Below are positions 16,715-26,401 of a stretch of DNA of 64,000 bases, one piece after another. A program made the translations under genes and the position numbers. The notes beneath the pieces are model-generated. The model saw only the letters and a list, made by a program, of their open reading frames with translations. It ran no database searches and had not been told where the DNA came from. The number at the start of each line of letters is the position of its first letter. Position 1 is the first letter of the stretch. The stretch is from Leptospira sp. (lineage in GTDB: Bacteria; Spirochaetota; Leptospiria; Leptospirales; Leptospiraceae): positions 62,001 to 126,000 of the forward strand of contig JACVCB010000001.1 in assembly GCA_016742255.1 (NCBI GenBank), read 5' to 3'.

Positions 16715-19228
16715 ATGCAATCAATACCAAAACAAATCTCCGAATACATCAACATGGGTCTCTCCCTAGACATGGTAAAAAAGAACCGTTCAGTCTATGG
16801 TGCAAACGAAATTAGTTCCTCCAAACGAATTGGTTTCCTTCGGATGTTGTTTGGAGTGGTGACAGAACCAATGATTCTGCTTCTCATTTCCATTAGTATC
16901 GTATATTTACTTTTGGGTGACCGAGGAGAAGCCTTGTTGTTGTTAGGTTCCGTGATCGGAATTATTTGTATCACATTTTACCAAGAAAAAAAGACAGAAA
17001 CAGCAATTTCTGCCTTACGTTCATTAGCGAGTCCACGAACAAACGTTATTCGAGATGGTCAAATCATACGAATCGAAGGGAAAGATGTTGTGTATGGAGA
17101 CTTACTGATTCTGAATGAAGGAGATCGGATTCCCGCTGATGCTGAATTGTTATCAGATCGATTGTTTTCATGTGATGAATCGTTATTAACGGGAGAATCG
17201 ATCCCCGTGAATAAAGGAATGGGTCAATCGGTATATTGTGGAGCACTTGTTGTTTCAGGAGAAGGAGTTTGTAGGGTAAACGCAGTTGGTAATCATACTG
17301 AAATTGGTAAAATAGGAAGAAAGATAGCCGATGAAACAGTTGGAAAAACGCTTCTTGAACTTGAAGTAGCGAGGTTAGTTCGAAATTTATTTCTCGTTGC
17401 TGCTGGATTATGCATTTCACTTGCTATTTATTTTGGAATTGTAAAATCACTTTGGTTACAAGGATTATTGTCTGGTTTAACGCTTGCTATAGGGTTAATG
17501 CCAGAAGAATTGCCGTTAGTAATGACTATCTTTTTTGCTTTGGGTGCTTATCGGTTGAGTACTAAAAATGTATTGGTGAGAAGATCATCAATCATTGAAA
17601 CTTTGGGTGCTGCAACGGTTTTATGTTCTGATAAAACAGGCACAATTACAAAGAATAAAATGAAAGTTGGAAAAATTACGACAAAAGACTCCGAAGATAA
17701 TTTAGAGAAAGTAAATGAAGTATCCGATTTATCGAAATCCATTTTACAAATTGCATACTTTGCCTCAAAACATCCGAGTTTTGATCCTATGGATATTGCT
17801 ATTACTGATTGTATGAATCTTTTTCATCAAAAAGGTGATTTGTCATTATTGTCCATAAAAGATTTTCCATTAACACCAGAACAATTAACTATGATTCGGG
17901 TGTTAAAAGAAGAAAACGGATATTCATGTTATGCGAAAGGATCTCCTGAAGCAGTGTTCGAGTTATGCAATTTGGATTCGGAAAATTTGAAATATTGGAC
18001 GAAAAAAACAAATGAATTAGCAAAAGAAGGTTATCGTGTACTTGCTGTCGCAAAATCAAAAACACCTTTGAAAAATATTCCGGAAGAAAGAAACACAGCT
18101 CAGTATGAAATTTACGGATTACTTTCTTTTTTGGATCCAATTAGAGAAATTGTACCAAGTGCTGTAAAAACTGCTTATGAGTCTGGAATCCGTGTGATTA
18201 TGATCACAGGAGATTATCCAGAAACGGCAAAGAATATTGCTAAACAAATTGGTTTAAAGAATTCAGATTTAGTATATACAGGAAAAGATTTTACCAATTT
18301 AGAGGATCAGGAATTTAAAAAAGTATTAAAAGAATGTAATGTTTTTTCTAGAGTAAGTCCAGAAGATAAATGGAAATTGGTTAGGTATCTAAAGTCCGAA
18401 GGTGAAATCGTAGCGATGACAGGAGACGGAGTCAACGATGCTCCCGCATTAAGAACTGCAAACATTGGTGTTGCAATGGGAGAACGTGGAACGGATGTCG
18501 CAAGAGAGGCTGCCGATATTGTTTTGTTAGATGATTCCTTTTCCTCTATCTTAGAATCAGTTCGAATTGGTCGTCAAATTTTTGATAATCTAAAAAAAGC
18601 TCTTGGGTATTTAATCGGAGTGCACATCCCAATCGTTGGAATCACATTTTTACCAATCTTATTGAACTGGCCTATTGTAGTACTTTCTGCTATTCATATT
18701 GTATTTATGGAAATGGTAATCGATCCAACATGTACGATCGTTTTTGAAAAAGAGGATGCCGAATTAGATTTGATGAAACGGAAACCAAGAGTATCTTCGG
18801 AACCTCTATTGGATAGAGAACTGTTCGTTACTTCATTAATCCAGGGAGCCTTCTCCTTGATTTCAGTTGTTTCTACTTATTGGATTACTCATATGTTTTT
18901 AAATCATGAATCGAACAACCAAGTGGTAAGCACGGCCTCATTTGTTACTTTAGTATTTTCGAATCTGTTTTTAATATTGGCGAATCGTTCTTTACATGAA
19001 TCGATGTGGAGTCGGATGCGAATTCGAAACTCAATGATCAATATTGTATTTATTGGAACCATCGCAGTTTTACTTCTTTCGATCTATTTGCCTGGAATGA
19101 ACAGTTTGTTTCGATTTGTTCCACTCAATTTTCTACAATTTTCTTCAGCGATACTGGTTGCTTTTATTGGAGTTTTGTTCTATGATATAACAAAAGTATC
19201 CGTATCAAAATGGTTTCGAAACGTTTAA
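16715..19228 (+). CDS. P2-type cation-transporting ATPase
   Basis: An 837-residue P-type ATPase of the Ca2+/Mg2+ (P2) type. It has an N-terminal cation-ATPase domain, TGES actuator loop near 166, catalytic Asp306 in SDKTGTITK, hinge MTGDGVNDAPALR near 570 and about ten membrane helices. The TM4 ion site reads GLMPEELPLV rather than the usual PEGLP, which is common in a bacterial subgroup of uncertain ion. Likely exports or imports a divalent cation at the inner membrane. The patatin gene follows after 22 nt, and a kinase block after that. Confidence 0.85.
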   Translation: MQSIPKQISEYINMGLSLDMVKKNRSVYGANEISSSKRIGFLRMLFGVVTEPMILLLISISIVYLLLGDRGEALLLLGSVIGIICITFYQEKKTETAISALRSLASPRTNVIRDGQIIRIEGKDVVYGDLLILNEGDRIPADAELLSDRLFSCDESLLTGESIPVNKGMGQSVYCGALVVSGEGVCRVNAVGNHTEIGKIGRKIADETVGKTLLELEVARLVRNLFLVAAGLCISLAIYFGIVKSLWLQGLLSGLTLAIGLMPEELPLVMTIFFALGAYRLSTKNVLVRRSSIIETLGAATVLCSDKTGTITKNKMKVGKITTKDSEDNLEKVNEVSDLSKSILQIAYFASKHPSFDPMDIAITDCMNLFHQKGDLSLLSIKDFPLTPEQLTMIRVLKEENGYSCYAKGSPEAVFELCNLDSENLKYWTKKTNELAKEGYRVLAVAKSKTPLKNIPEERNTAQYEIYGLLSFLDPIREIVPSAVKTAYESGIRVIMITGDYPETAKNIAKQIGLKNSDLVYTGKDFTNLEDQEFKKVLKECNVFSRVSPEDKWKLVRYLKSEGEIVAMTGDGVNDAPALRTANIGVAMGERGTDVAREAADIVLLDDSFSSILESVRIGRQIFDNLKKALGYLIGVHIPIVGITFLPILLNWPIVVLSAIHIVFMEMVIDPTCTIVFEKEDAELDLMKRKPRVSSEPLLDRELFVTSLIQGAFSLISVVSTYWITHMFLNHESNNQVVSTASFVTLVFSNLFLILANRSLHESMWSRMRIRNSMINIVFIGTIAVLLLSIYLPGMNSLFRFVPLNFLQFSSAILVAFIGVLFYDITKVSVSKWFRNV

Positions 19229-19250
19229 GAAGGTATCTGAATTTTTATTT

Positions 19251-20114
19251 ATGATTGAACTGATTTTTCCTAAAAAATATTCGGCGTTATGTTTAAAGTC
19301 TGCTTTTTTTGGTTTTTTTGCTCACACAGGTTTTGTAAGAGGTTTGCAAGAAATTGGATTTAAGCCAGCCATCGTCACTGGATCAAGTTCAGGTGCCATG
19401 ATTGGTGCACTATATGCCACTGGAAGAGAGATGGTTGATTTTGAATCCGTTGTATTGGGTCTCAAAAAGAAAGATTTTTGGGAAGGTAATTCCTTAACCT
19501 TACTTGGTCGCCTCTTAAAAAAAGGATGGAACCAGTCAAGTGGAGTTTTAACTGGGAAATCAACTCGCAAAATCTTATATCCATACTTGGGAAATAAAAA
19601 ATTTTCTGATCTGCCTATCAAATTGGGAATTGCTGTTTCTAACTTATCTAAGAACAAAAGAGAGTTAATCACTGAAGGGAATGTATTAGATGCGGTAATG
19701 GCATCCATTGCTTTTCCCTTCCTTTATGAAGTGCAAGAATTCCAAGGACAAGAGTTTTTAGATGGCGGTATTGGTGATGGCGAACCTATTAAAGAATTAA
19801 TTTTAGATCCAAGCATTGATCGAATCGTCATCCATCAAGTTAATAATAATAGGCCAGTTAGTAAAAATATGATGAAGCGAGCGTTAGATGCTTCTGTACA
19901 AATTATTGAAACCGAAACTGAGGATTTGAAAACACTTTTAGCAAAAGAGAAGGGTAAAAAATTAATCCGATTAGAAACAAATACTCCTTATTTATCTCCC
20001 AATGATTTTTCGAAAGGTAAGTTTGCTTTAGCAGAAGGGCGAGGTACTGCGTATAAACATAAAGCCGAGATTTTGGGTGATATGGAATTGCCCATATTTG
20101 GATTGTTTAATTAA
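19251..20114 (+). CDS. Patatin-like phospholipase with altered oxyanion loop
   Basis: A 287-residue patatin-family protein. The Ser nucleophile (GSSSGAM, near residue 44) and Asp of the dyad (DGG, near 172) are both present. However, the N-terminal glycine-rich oxyanion loop GGGxRG is replaced by SAFFGF in the segment LCLKSAFFGFFAHTG. Either catalysis uses a rearranged loop or the enzyme is weak or inactive. No signal peptide. The gene is only 22 nt from the ATPase gene and 11 nt from the next kinase gene, so it probably belongs to one transcription unit. Confidence 0.72.
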   Translation: MIELIFPKKYSALCLKSAFFGFFAHTGFVRGLQEIGFKPAIVTGSSSGAMIGALYATGREMVDFESVVLGLKKKDFWEGNSLTLLGRLLKKGWNQSSGVLTGKSTRKILYPYLGNKKFSDLPIKLGIAVSNLSKNKRELITEGNVLDAVMASIAFPFLYEVQEFQGQEFLDGGIGDGEPIKELILDPSIDRIVIHQVNNNRPVSKNMMKRALDASVQIIETETEDLKTLLAKEKGKKLIRLETNTPYLSPNDFSKGKFALAEGRGTAYKHKAEILGDMELPIFGLFN

Positions 20115-20125
20115 AAATTTCTATT

Positions 20126-22051
20126 ATGGATAGCCAAAGAAAAATAAAAGTCTTAGTTGTAGAAGATTCAGTTGCTTCTTACAAGGCTATTGTGTCTGTT
20201 TTAGAAAATTTTGGATTCATAGTCTCTCCTGAAAGGGTTGAATGGAAAATTGAATTTGAAAAGTCCATTTTAGATAAGTCCTGGGATATTGTGATCTCGG
20301 ATTATTATTTACCAGATTTTGATGGCAAATATGTGATTCATCGCATCAAAGAATTAAATCCTGAATTACCAGTCATACTTGTTACAGAATTCATTCCCGA
20401 AGAAGCTGCATCTGAATATTTAAATTTAGGGGCAGCTGAATTCCTTCCAAAATCATCCATTATCAAACTTCCGTTTATCGTCAATCGAGAGTTAGAAGCG
20501 CTTAGGTTAAAACAATCTCAGAAAAAAGCTTGGGAGATGTTGGTACATGGTGAAGAAATTTTAACTAGATCACAAAAGATTTCTCATTTAGGACATTTTG
20601 AAGTTATATTTCCTGAAAATAATACCCTTTGGTCATTAGAATTGTATCGAATTTTGGGTTATGATTTTAATGAAATTCCTTTAATGGATAAAGTATGGGA
20701 TTTATTAGATTTCGATGAAAGGAAAAAAATTGAATCAATTTGGCAAGAAGTTACCAGCGAAAATACTTCAAAAGAATTTTTATTGCATTTAAATACGAAA
20801 CACGGTCGCAAAAAAGTAAATTTATGGTTGGAAGCAGAACGATTTGATGAGAATCGATTTCGTATTTTTGGAACCATTCATGATATATCTGATGTAACTG
20901 ATTTAGAAAATTCTATCCAACTCAATGAACAATTATTCAAAGGGATTTTCAATAATTCATCACAAGCTATATTTTTATTAGATCTACAAGGTCACATTAT
21001 ACGTATGAATCGAAATTCAGTTTTATCCTTTGAACGCAATGAATCTGATGTTCAAGGATTGGAATTGATAAGTTCTATCTTCTCCGATTCAAATGAAGAT
21101 TCTATCAAAAAATTAACTTATGGTATGAAGTTAGCTTTAAAGAATCAAACCTTTGAAGTATTTGTATCATATCGATTGAGAGACGGACGTGAAAAATACT
21201 TTGATTGTGATTTTTATCCACTAAATGATGCAAGTGGAAAAATAATATACATAGTATTAGAAGCCAAGGATATTACTGAGAAAATTGTATTAGAAAGGGC
21301 TTATGCGCAAGCGCAAAAATTGGAAGCTTTGGGTACGTTTGCAGGTGGAATTGCACACGACTTTAACAATTTATTAACACCTATGATGGCGTATATTTCC
21401 TATTTGAATGCGGAGTGGTCGAAAGAATCATCAAATGAGATAATCGAAAGGTCACTGCCGGCAATCGAAGGAATATCCAAATCATTGGAACGTGCTAAAA
21501 ATTTAATCCAACAAATATTAACTTATTCGAAAATCGAACATGTTACTTCTAAACAATTAGATTTGCGAGACCAACTGTTGCAAGTGTTAAACGAAGTTAA
21601 ATTTGTTTCGGCTAACAAAGTGACTCTATTTACTGATTTAGGAAACGAATCTGCATTTATTGAAGCAGATCCAATTCAAATTTTTCAAATTTTATCTAAT
21701 TTATATGAAAATTCATTATTTGCATTGCAAGATTCACAAAATCCTAAAATCACTATATCACTAACAAAAGTTTCATATGAGAAATCAGAACTGTTTCATG
21801 TTGGCTTTTTAAAAAACACAGAATATTGGAAATTGAGTTTTATTGATAATGGAAGCGGAATACCTAAAGAAATATTGGAGAAAATATTTGATCCATTTTT
21901 CAGCACAAAAGGTGGGAAAGGAACTGGACTTGGTCTTTCCATCATTTATGGAATTTTAGCCAAAATGGGAGGAACTATATTAGTTGATTCCAAAGTAGGG
22001 GTAGGTACACAATTTGATTTGTACTTTCCAGCTTGGAAAGCTATGGTTTAA
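20126..22051 (+). CDS. REC-PAS-PAS histidine kinase (soluble)
   Basis: A 641-residue cytoplasmic protein. The receiver domain (8-125) has VVEDS and the phospho-Asp in VISDYYLPD. Two PAS-like modules follow (about 150-260 and 270-390). The HisKA domain has His411 in GGIAHDFNNLL, and the HATPase domain ends GTGLGLSIIYG. With receiver first and kinase last, it acts as a signal integrator rather than a membrane sensor. It is followed 43 nt later by a membrane hybrid kinase; the two may form a relay, with the downstream protein as phospho-donor or acceptor. Confidence 0.83.
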   Translation: MDSQRKIKVLVVEDSVASYKAIVSVLENFGFIVSPERVEWKIEFEKSILDKSWDIVISDYYLPDFDGKYVIHRIKELNPELPVILVTEFIPEEAASEYLNLGAAEFLPKSSIIKLPFIVNRELEALRLKQSQKKAWEMLVHGEEILTRSQKISHLGHFEVIFPENNTLWSLELYRILGYDFNEIPLMDKVWDLLDFDERKKIESIWQEVTSENTSKEFLLHLNTKHGRKKVNLWLEAERFDENRFRIFGTIHDISDVTDLENSIQLNEQLFKGIFNNSSQAIFLLDLQGHIIRMNRNSVLSFERNESDVQGLELISSIFSDSNEDSIKKLTYGMKLALKNQTFEVFVSYRLRDGREKYFDCDFYPLNDASGKIIYIVLEAKDITEKIVLERAYAQAQKLEALGTFAGGIAHDFNNLLTPMMAYISYLNAEWSKESSNEIIERSLPAIEGISKSLERAKNLIQQILTYSKIEHVTSKQLDLRDQLLQVLNEVKFVSANKVTLFTDLGNESAFIEADPIQIFQILSNLYENSLFALQDSQNPKITISLTKVSYEKSELFHVGFLKNTEYWKLSFIDNGSGIPKEILEKIFDPFFSTKGGKGTGLGLSIIYGILAKMGGTILVDSKVGVGTQFDLYFPAWKAMV

Positions 22052-22094
22052 ACTATTGACAAAATAGTTCATTCGAATATGAAAATAGATTCAA

Positions 22095-24266
22095 ATGACT
22101 TTTTTGATCCAAAAAAAATTTGAACGATTTTATCTTGGTTTCCTATGGATCATTTTATCATTTTTGATTCTCTCCTCCATCTTCTTTTTTTATCATATTT
22201 ATGATAATCGTATCAAGACAGACCACATTGAAAAAAGGAAAAATTGGGATCTAAGGTTCAATGATTATGCTTCTGCTTTAAAAGATGCGGAAACGGGAAT
22301 GAGAGGTTATTTGCTCTCTAAGGATCCTATATTTTTAAGTCCTTACCACAATGCGTTATTGCTTCTACCATCGCTAGAACAATATTTACTCGAATTTTGT
22401 GATGCCGTAGATATAAAAGATTTGCAAATACTTTTTAATATAAGTCATAGGAAAATAGAACACCTCCAAGGTTACTTAATTGGATTTCCTGCAAGAATGC
22501 CTACAAATCAAAGTTTGGTGGTCGGAAATCGAAAAATGACTGACTTTAGAGTGCTTCATGATCAGATTTTAAAACGAAAAAAACAAAGAGACGAATTGGA
22601 ATTCTCCAATCGTAAGGTAACGGATGATCGTCTTTTGGTTGTTTCTGCTGGTTTATTTTCTCTACTTTCTTTTTTAATCATTTGGATGATCTTTATCATC
22701 AGAAGGAGTCTTCAGTCAATTGTTGAAAAGGAAATGATTGAAGATCGATTTTCAGAGATCGAAGATTTATATCAAAATTCACCAGTTGGATTTCATAGTT
22801 TAGATCCAGACGGATACTTTTTAAAAGTAAATCGAACTGAATGTGAATGGTTTGGTTACAGCGAAGACGAATTAGTTGGTAAAAAAAAATGGTCTGATCT
22901 TTTAGCCGAAGATAGTAAAGTAATCTTTACTTCAAATTTCCCACAATTTAAAAAACAGGGTTTTATCAATAACTTAATCTTTGAAATTATCAAAAAAGAT
23001 GGTAGTTCGATCTTTGTTAATTTGTCTTCGACGGCAATCCATTCTTCTGCTGGGAAGATGATCAGAAGCCGTTCTGTGATACTAGATGTGACAAAAACAG
23101 TTGTTTACGAGAGGGAATTAATCAATGCCAAAATAAAAGCTGAGGAAGCAAATCGTGCTAAATCAGATTTTTTATCGAATATGAGTCATGAATTAAGGAC
23201 TCCATTAAATGCCGTTATTGGAATTTCGTTATGGTTACTTGAAGAAAATCCGAAACCAGAACAATTAGAAAATTTAAAGAATTTAAAATTCGCTAGTGAA
23301 TCATTGTTAGCACTCATTAACGATATACTAGACTTCAATAAAATTGAAGAACGTTTGGTGGTCATCGAAAAAATTGATTTTAATTTTAGAGAATTTTTGA
23401 AAGCAATCACAACTTCATTCTCAATGCGTGCGAGAGAAAAACTTTTAACATTCGAAGAACAAATCGATCCATCTTTACCAGAATTCATTCATTCAGATCC
23501 TACGAGATTATTGCAAATTTTGAATAATCTACTATCAAATGCTTTGAAATTTACGATTAAGGGTTCTGTAAGTTTAAGAGTTAAAGTGATTTCTCAAAAT
23601 TCCACAACTTTCGAGATACAATTTGAAGTAGAAGATACAGGTATAGGAATTGAATCAAACAAATTTGATTCTGTTTTTGAGAAGTTTACCCAAGCAAACC
23701 AAGATACAACTCGCAAATATGGTGGTTCTGGACTCGGTTTAGCAATTTCTAAAGCATTAGTTGAGTTGATGGATGGAAAATTATATCTATCATCCGAACT
23801 TGGTAAAGGATCAAAGTTTACATTTTCTGTTCCTTGTAAAGTCGGAAAATCAAATGAATTGATCTCATTTGCTTCGGCGAAGAACAATGATTTATTAAAC
23901 GGAAAAATTGTATTAGTCGCAGATGATATACAAATCAATCGTTCTATTGTGATTCGGTTTCTGAATCGTTGGGGGATACAAACCATTGAAGCATCAAATG
24001 GAGTAGAGGTTTTAAAAATAGTTTCGAACCAACCAATTGATTTAATTTTAATGGATTTACATATGCCAGAAATGGATGGTTATAGCGCAACGACGGAAAT
24101 CAGAAAAGATTCACGTTGGAAAAAACTTCCGATTATCGCATTAACTGCATCTGCGCAACTCGAAACAAAAGAACAAATCAAAGCAGTTGGTATGAATGAC
24201 TTCATATCCAAACCGTTTAATCCAAATGATCTATTAAACCAACTTCACTTTTGGATTGGAACATAG
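22095..24266 (+). CDS. CHASE3-PAS hybrid histidine kinase with C-terminal receiver
   Basis: A 723-residue hybrid kinase. A first membrane helix (about 12-35) is followed by a CHASE3 extracytoplasmic domain, recognisable by DAETGMRGYLLSKDP, then a second helix (about 180-200). A PAS/PAC module follows (about 225-345), then HisKA with His365 in MSHELRTPLNAVIG, HATPase with GGSGLGLAISK, and a receiver with Asp654 in LILMDLHMPEMDG. It would sense an envelope signal and autophosphorylate; the output phosphotransfer protein is not adjacent. Converges with a SpoIIE phosphatase gene 8 nt away. Confidence 0.86.
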   Translation: MTFLIQKKFERFYLGFLWIILSFLILSSIFFFYHIYDNRIKTDHIEKRKNWDLRFNDYASALKDAETGMRGYLLSKDPIFLSPYHNALLLLPSLEQYLLEFCDAVDIKDLQILFNISHRKIEHLQGYLIGFPARMPTNQSLVVGNRKMTDFRVLHDQILKRKKQRDELEFSNRKVTDDRLLVVSAGLFSLLSFLIIWMIFIIRRSLQSIVEKEMIEDRFSEIEDLYQNSPVGFHSLDPDGYFLKVNRTECEWFGYSEDELVGKKKWSDLLAEDSKVIFTSNFPQFKKQGFINNLIFEIIKKDGSSIFVNLSSTAIHSSAGKMIRSRSVILDVTKTVVYERELINAKIKAEEANRAKSDFLSNMSHELRTPLNAVIGISLWLLEENPKPEQLENLKNLKFASESLLALINDILDFNKIEERLVVIEKIDFNFREFLKAITTSFSMRAREKLLTFEEQIDPSLPEFIHSDPTRLLQILNNLLSNALKFTIKGSVSLRVKVISQNSTTFEIQFEVEDTGIGIESNKFDSVFEKFTQANQDTTRKYGGSGLGLAISKALVELMDGKLYLSSELGKGSKFTFSVPCKVGKSNELISFASAKNNDLLNGKIVLVADDIQINRSIVIRFLNRWGIQTIEASNGVEVLKIVSNQPIDLILMDLHMPEMDGYSATTEIRKDSRWKKLPIIALTASAQLETKEQIKAVGMNDFISKPFNPNDLLNQLHFWIGT

Positions 24267-24274
24267 GATTTTGT

Positions 24275-26218
24275 TCACATTCCTTCGAAGTTGATTTTTG
24301 TATCCAAAGACAAAGCTAGAATTGTAATATCATCATCAGATCTTTTGGTTTTTTGGAATTTCTGAACTTCTTCTATAACAAAATCACAAATGTTTTGTGG
24401 GTGTTTTTTGGCAAGAGTCTGGATTAAATTGTAAAAACGGTCTTCACCAAATAATTCACCAGTATTGATATTCCGTGCTTCGATAACACCATCTGTAAAT
24501 AATATAAAGGTTCCTTCTTTTGGTAGAGGGAAACTTTTTTCAATCATATCCGATTTTATAAATTCATTTATGGCTCTGCCGTAACTTGTATATGGAGTAA
24601 TTTTTCCATCTCTGTCTAAGTGGAGAAGGGGTAAATGGCCTGCATTCGCGATGCGGAGTGTATTTTCTTTTGGATTGATATAAACAAAAAATGCACTTAA
24701 AAAGTGGCCAGATAAAGAACTTAAGAGAGATTTTCTTATTTTCTCAGCAGCTAATGCTGGTTTATCTAGTGTATCATTCCAAATCTCCAGTGAAACTTTA
24801 GTCATAGACGCAATCATTGCTGCAGGAATTCCATGCCCTGAAACATCACACAAAAATAGACCAAGTTCATTTTCTTTTACAATGATTTCGACAAAGTCTC
24901 CTCCAATGTCTGTTGCTGGTAAATATCTAAAACCAAGTGGGTATTCTAAAGCATGAGTTCTTTTTTTAGGTAATAATCCGTTTTGTAGTTTCTGCGCAAT
25001 CTTAAGTTGGAGATCAATTTCTTGTTTTTGTTCATTTGACTTTCTATATTCAGATACTCTTAAAACGAGTGCCAGTGAAAGAAAAAATACTTCCATTGCT
25101 GAACCTAATGGCAATGAATACGATGCAAAATGAAATGGTTTGATAAAACCTTGTACCGTGAAAATATAATAAGATGCCCCAATCAGTAATGATCCAAAAG
25201 CCAAAAGAAATAAAATTACTTCTATTTTCCTCTTACTTTTTGATAGTGTCATGATTGAAATGGTGATAGTGAACAAAAGAGATATTGAAACGAATACAAC
25301 TGTTAGTTGCATAAAAAAGCGCAAATCCAAAACTGAAAGGGTTGGGATAACGATTAATAGTAAGATTATGTAACTCGATGTGACTTTATATAAATTTGTG
25401 TATATATTTTTGGTTTCTAAGAATTCTAACGTAAAAAGTAATCCGAAGATTGATGAAAAATATATAGTAATGGGGAATAAATAATTTTTCCAAGTATTTG
25501 AATTTCCGAATTCTATATATTGTATAAAGCCTGTTGAGTAAGTGTTTAGGAATAGGACAGTTGCAAGATAAAAGAAAAAATAAAAAAACTTTTTATAGCG
25601 AAGGGTATGTGCCAAAAAAAGACTGAAAAGGAACATCATAAAACCTGCTCCAAAATAAGCGGCAAAGAATATATCTTGTTTTTTGGAATATGCGATAAAG
25701 GTTCTCGAATTATAAATGGAAGCAAAACTAAAGATTGGATTGTCAGATCGGATCTTTAAATAAATGGTCCTTGTTTCATTTGCTGATAATGTAATCGGGA
25801 ATGCTGATAAATGGGAATAGATTGGCTTATTCTTTTGTAATACCTGTTCACCTGACCACTGTGTATTCCACTTACCATTGATTTCGGTATGTAATTCGAA
25901 TAGGTCCACCACGGGATTGGATAGATGTAAAAAGAAAGTGTGAGGAAAGTTTCCGTAATGGATTAATGTTACTTTGATCCAAACTGGGTTTTTGGATCGA
26001 GGGAACGAAATTACATTTTTAGAATTAGGCCTCCAGACCGTTTCCTGTTTTAAGATTTCGTCTAGAGTCGCTTCAGGGTTACTTGGGATCGTAAACTCAA
26101 AATACCTTCCAATGTCCCTGTAATTGTTTGATTCCTCGATGGAGAGAGGTAGGGCAACTAATGGGAGTGTGCAAAAGAAGAGTAAGGCAATCCAAGATGT
26201 TTTTCTGAAAAAAAGCAC
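24275..26218 (-). CDS. 7TM-receptor-type SpoIIE protein phosphatase (second copy)
   Basis: A 647-residue paralogue of the 8652 gene with the same architecture. It has a signal peptide, a 7TMR-DISMED2-type sensor domain (about 25-185), seven membrane helices (about 195-395), a linker coiled coil, and a C-terminal SpoIIE phosphatase with GGDFVEII, LFLCDVSGHGIPAAM and FTDGVIEARN. It lies alone on the minus strand, divergent from the CIRCE-controlled chaperone. It probably sets the phosphorylation state of an STAS-type switch protein, which is inference. Confidence 0.82.
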   Translation of the reverse strand: MLFFRKTSWIALLFFCTLPLVALPLSIEESNNYRDIGRYFEFTIPSNPEATLDEILKQETVWRPNSKNVISFPRSKNPVWIKVTLIHYGNFPHTFFLHLSNPVVDLFELHTEINGKWNTQWSGEQVLQKNKPIYSHLSAFPITLSANETRTIYLKIRSDNPIFSFASIYNSRTFIAYSKKQDIFFAAYFGAGFMMFLFSLFLAHTLRYKKFFYFFFYLATVLFLNTYSTGFIQYIEFGNSNTWKNYLFPITIYFSSIFGLLFTLEFLETKNIYTNLYKVTSSYIILLLIVIPTLSVLDLRFFMQLTVVFVSISLLFTITISIMTLSKSKRKIEVILFLLAFGSLLIGASYYIFTVQGFIKPFHFASYSLPLGSAMEVFFLSLALVLRVSEYRKSNEQKQEIDLQLKIAQKLQNGLLPKKRTHALEYPLGFRYLPATDIGGDFVEIIVKENELGLFLCDVSGHGIPAAMIASMTKVSLEIWNDTLDKPALAAEKIRKSLLSSLSGHFLSAFFVYINPKENTLRIANAGHLPLLHLDRDGKITPYTSYGRAINEFIKSDMIEKSFPLPKEGTFILFTDGVIEARNINTGELFGEDRFYNLIQTLAKKHPQNICDFVIEEVQKFQKTKRSDDDITILALSLDTKINFEGM

Positions 26219-26359
26219 TAAAATCGCTTCTCCTTTTTGTCTGGTCCCAGTGATTCCCTAAGATTTGGTACCAATCTAACTACGAACTTCACTAGAATTG
26301 GACGAGGAATGCGTCACTAAAAGCCATTTTCAAAAAAAACTTGTATTAAGAACGTAAAA

Positions 26360-26386
26360 TTAGCAGTCTAAGACTCAGAGTGCTAA
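26360..26386 (+). promoter_or_regulatory. CIRCE element (HrcA operator)
   Basis: TTAGCAGTC, 9 nt spacer, GAGTGCTAA. This is the CIRCE inverted repeat TTAGCACTC-N9-GAGTGCTAA with one changed base in the left arm. It ends 15 nt before the ATG of the ClpB-like gene. HrcA repression relieved by heat is the standard reading. Confidence 0.85.
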
Positions 26387-26401
26387 ACGTGAGGAAACAC
26401 T

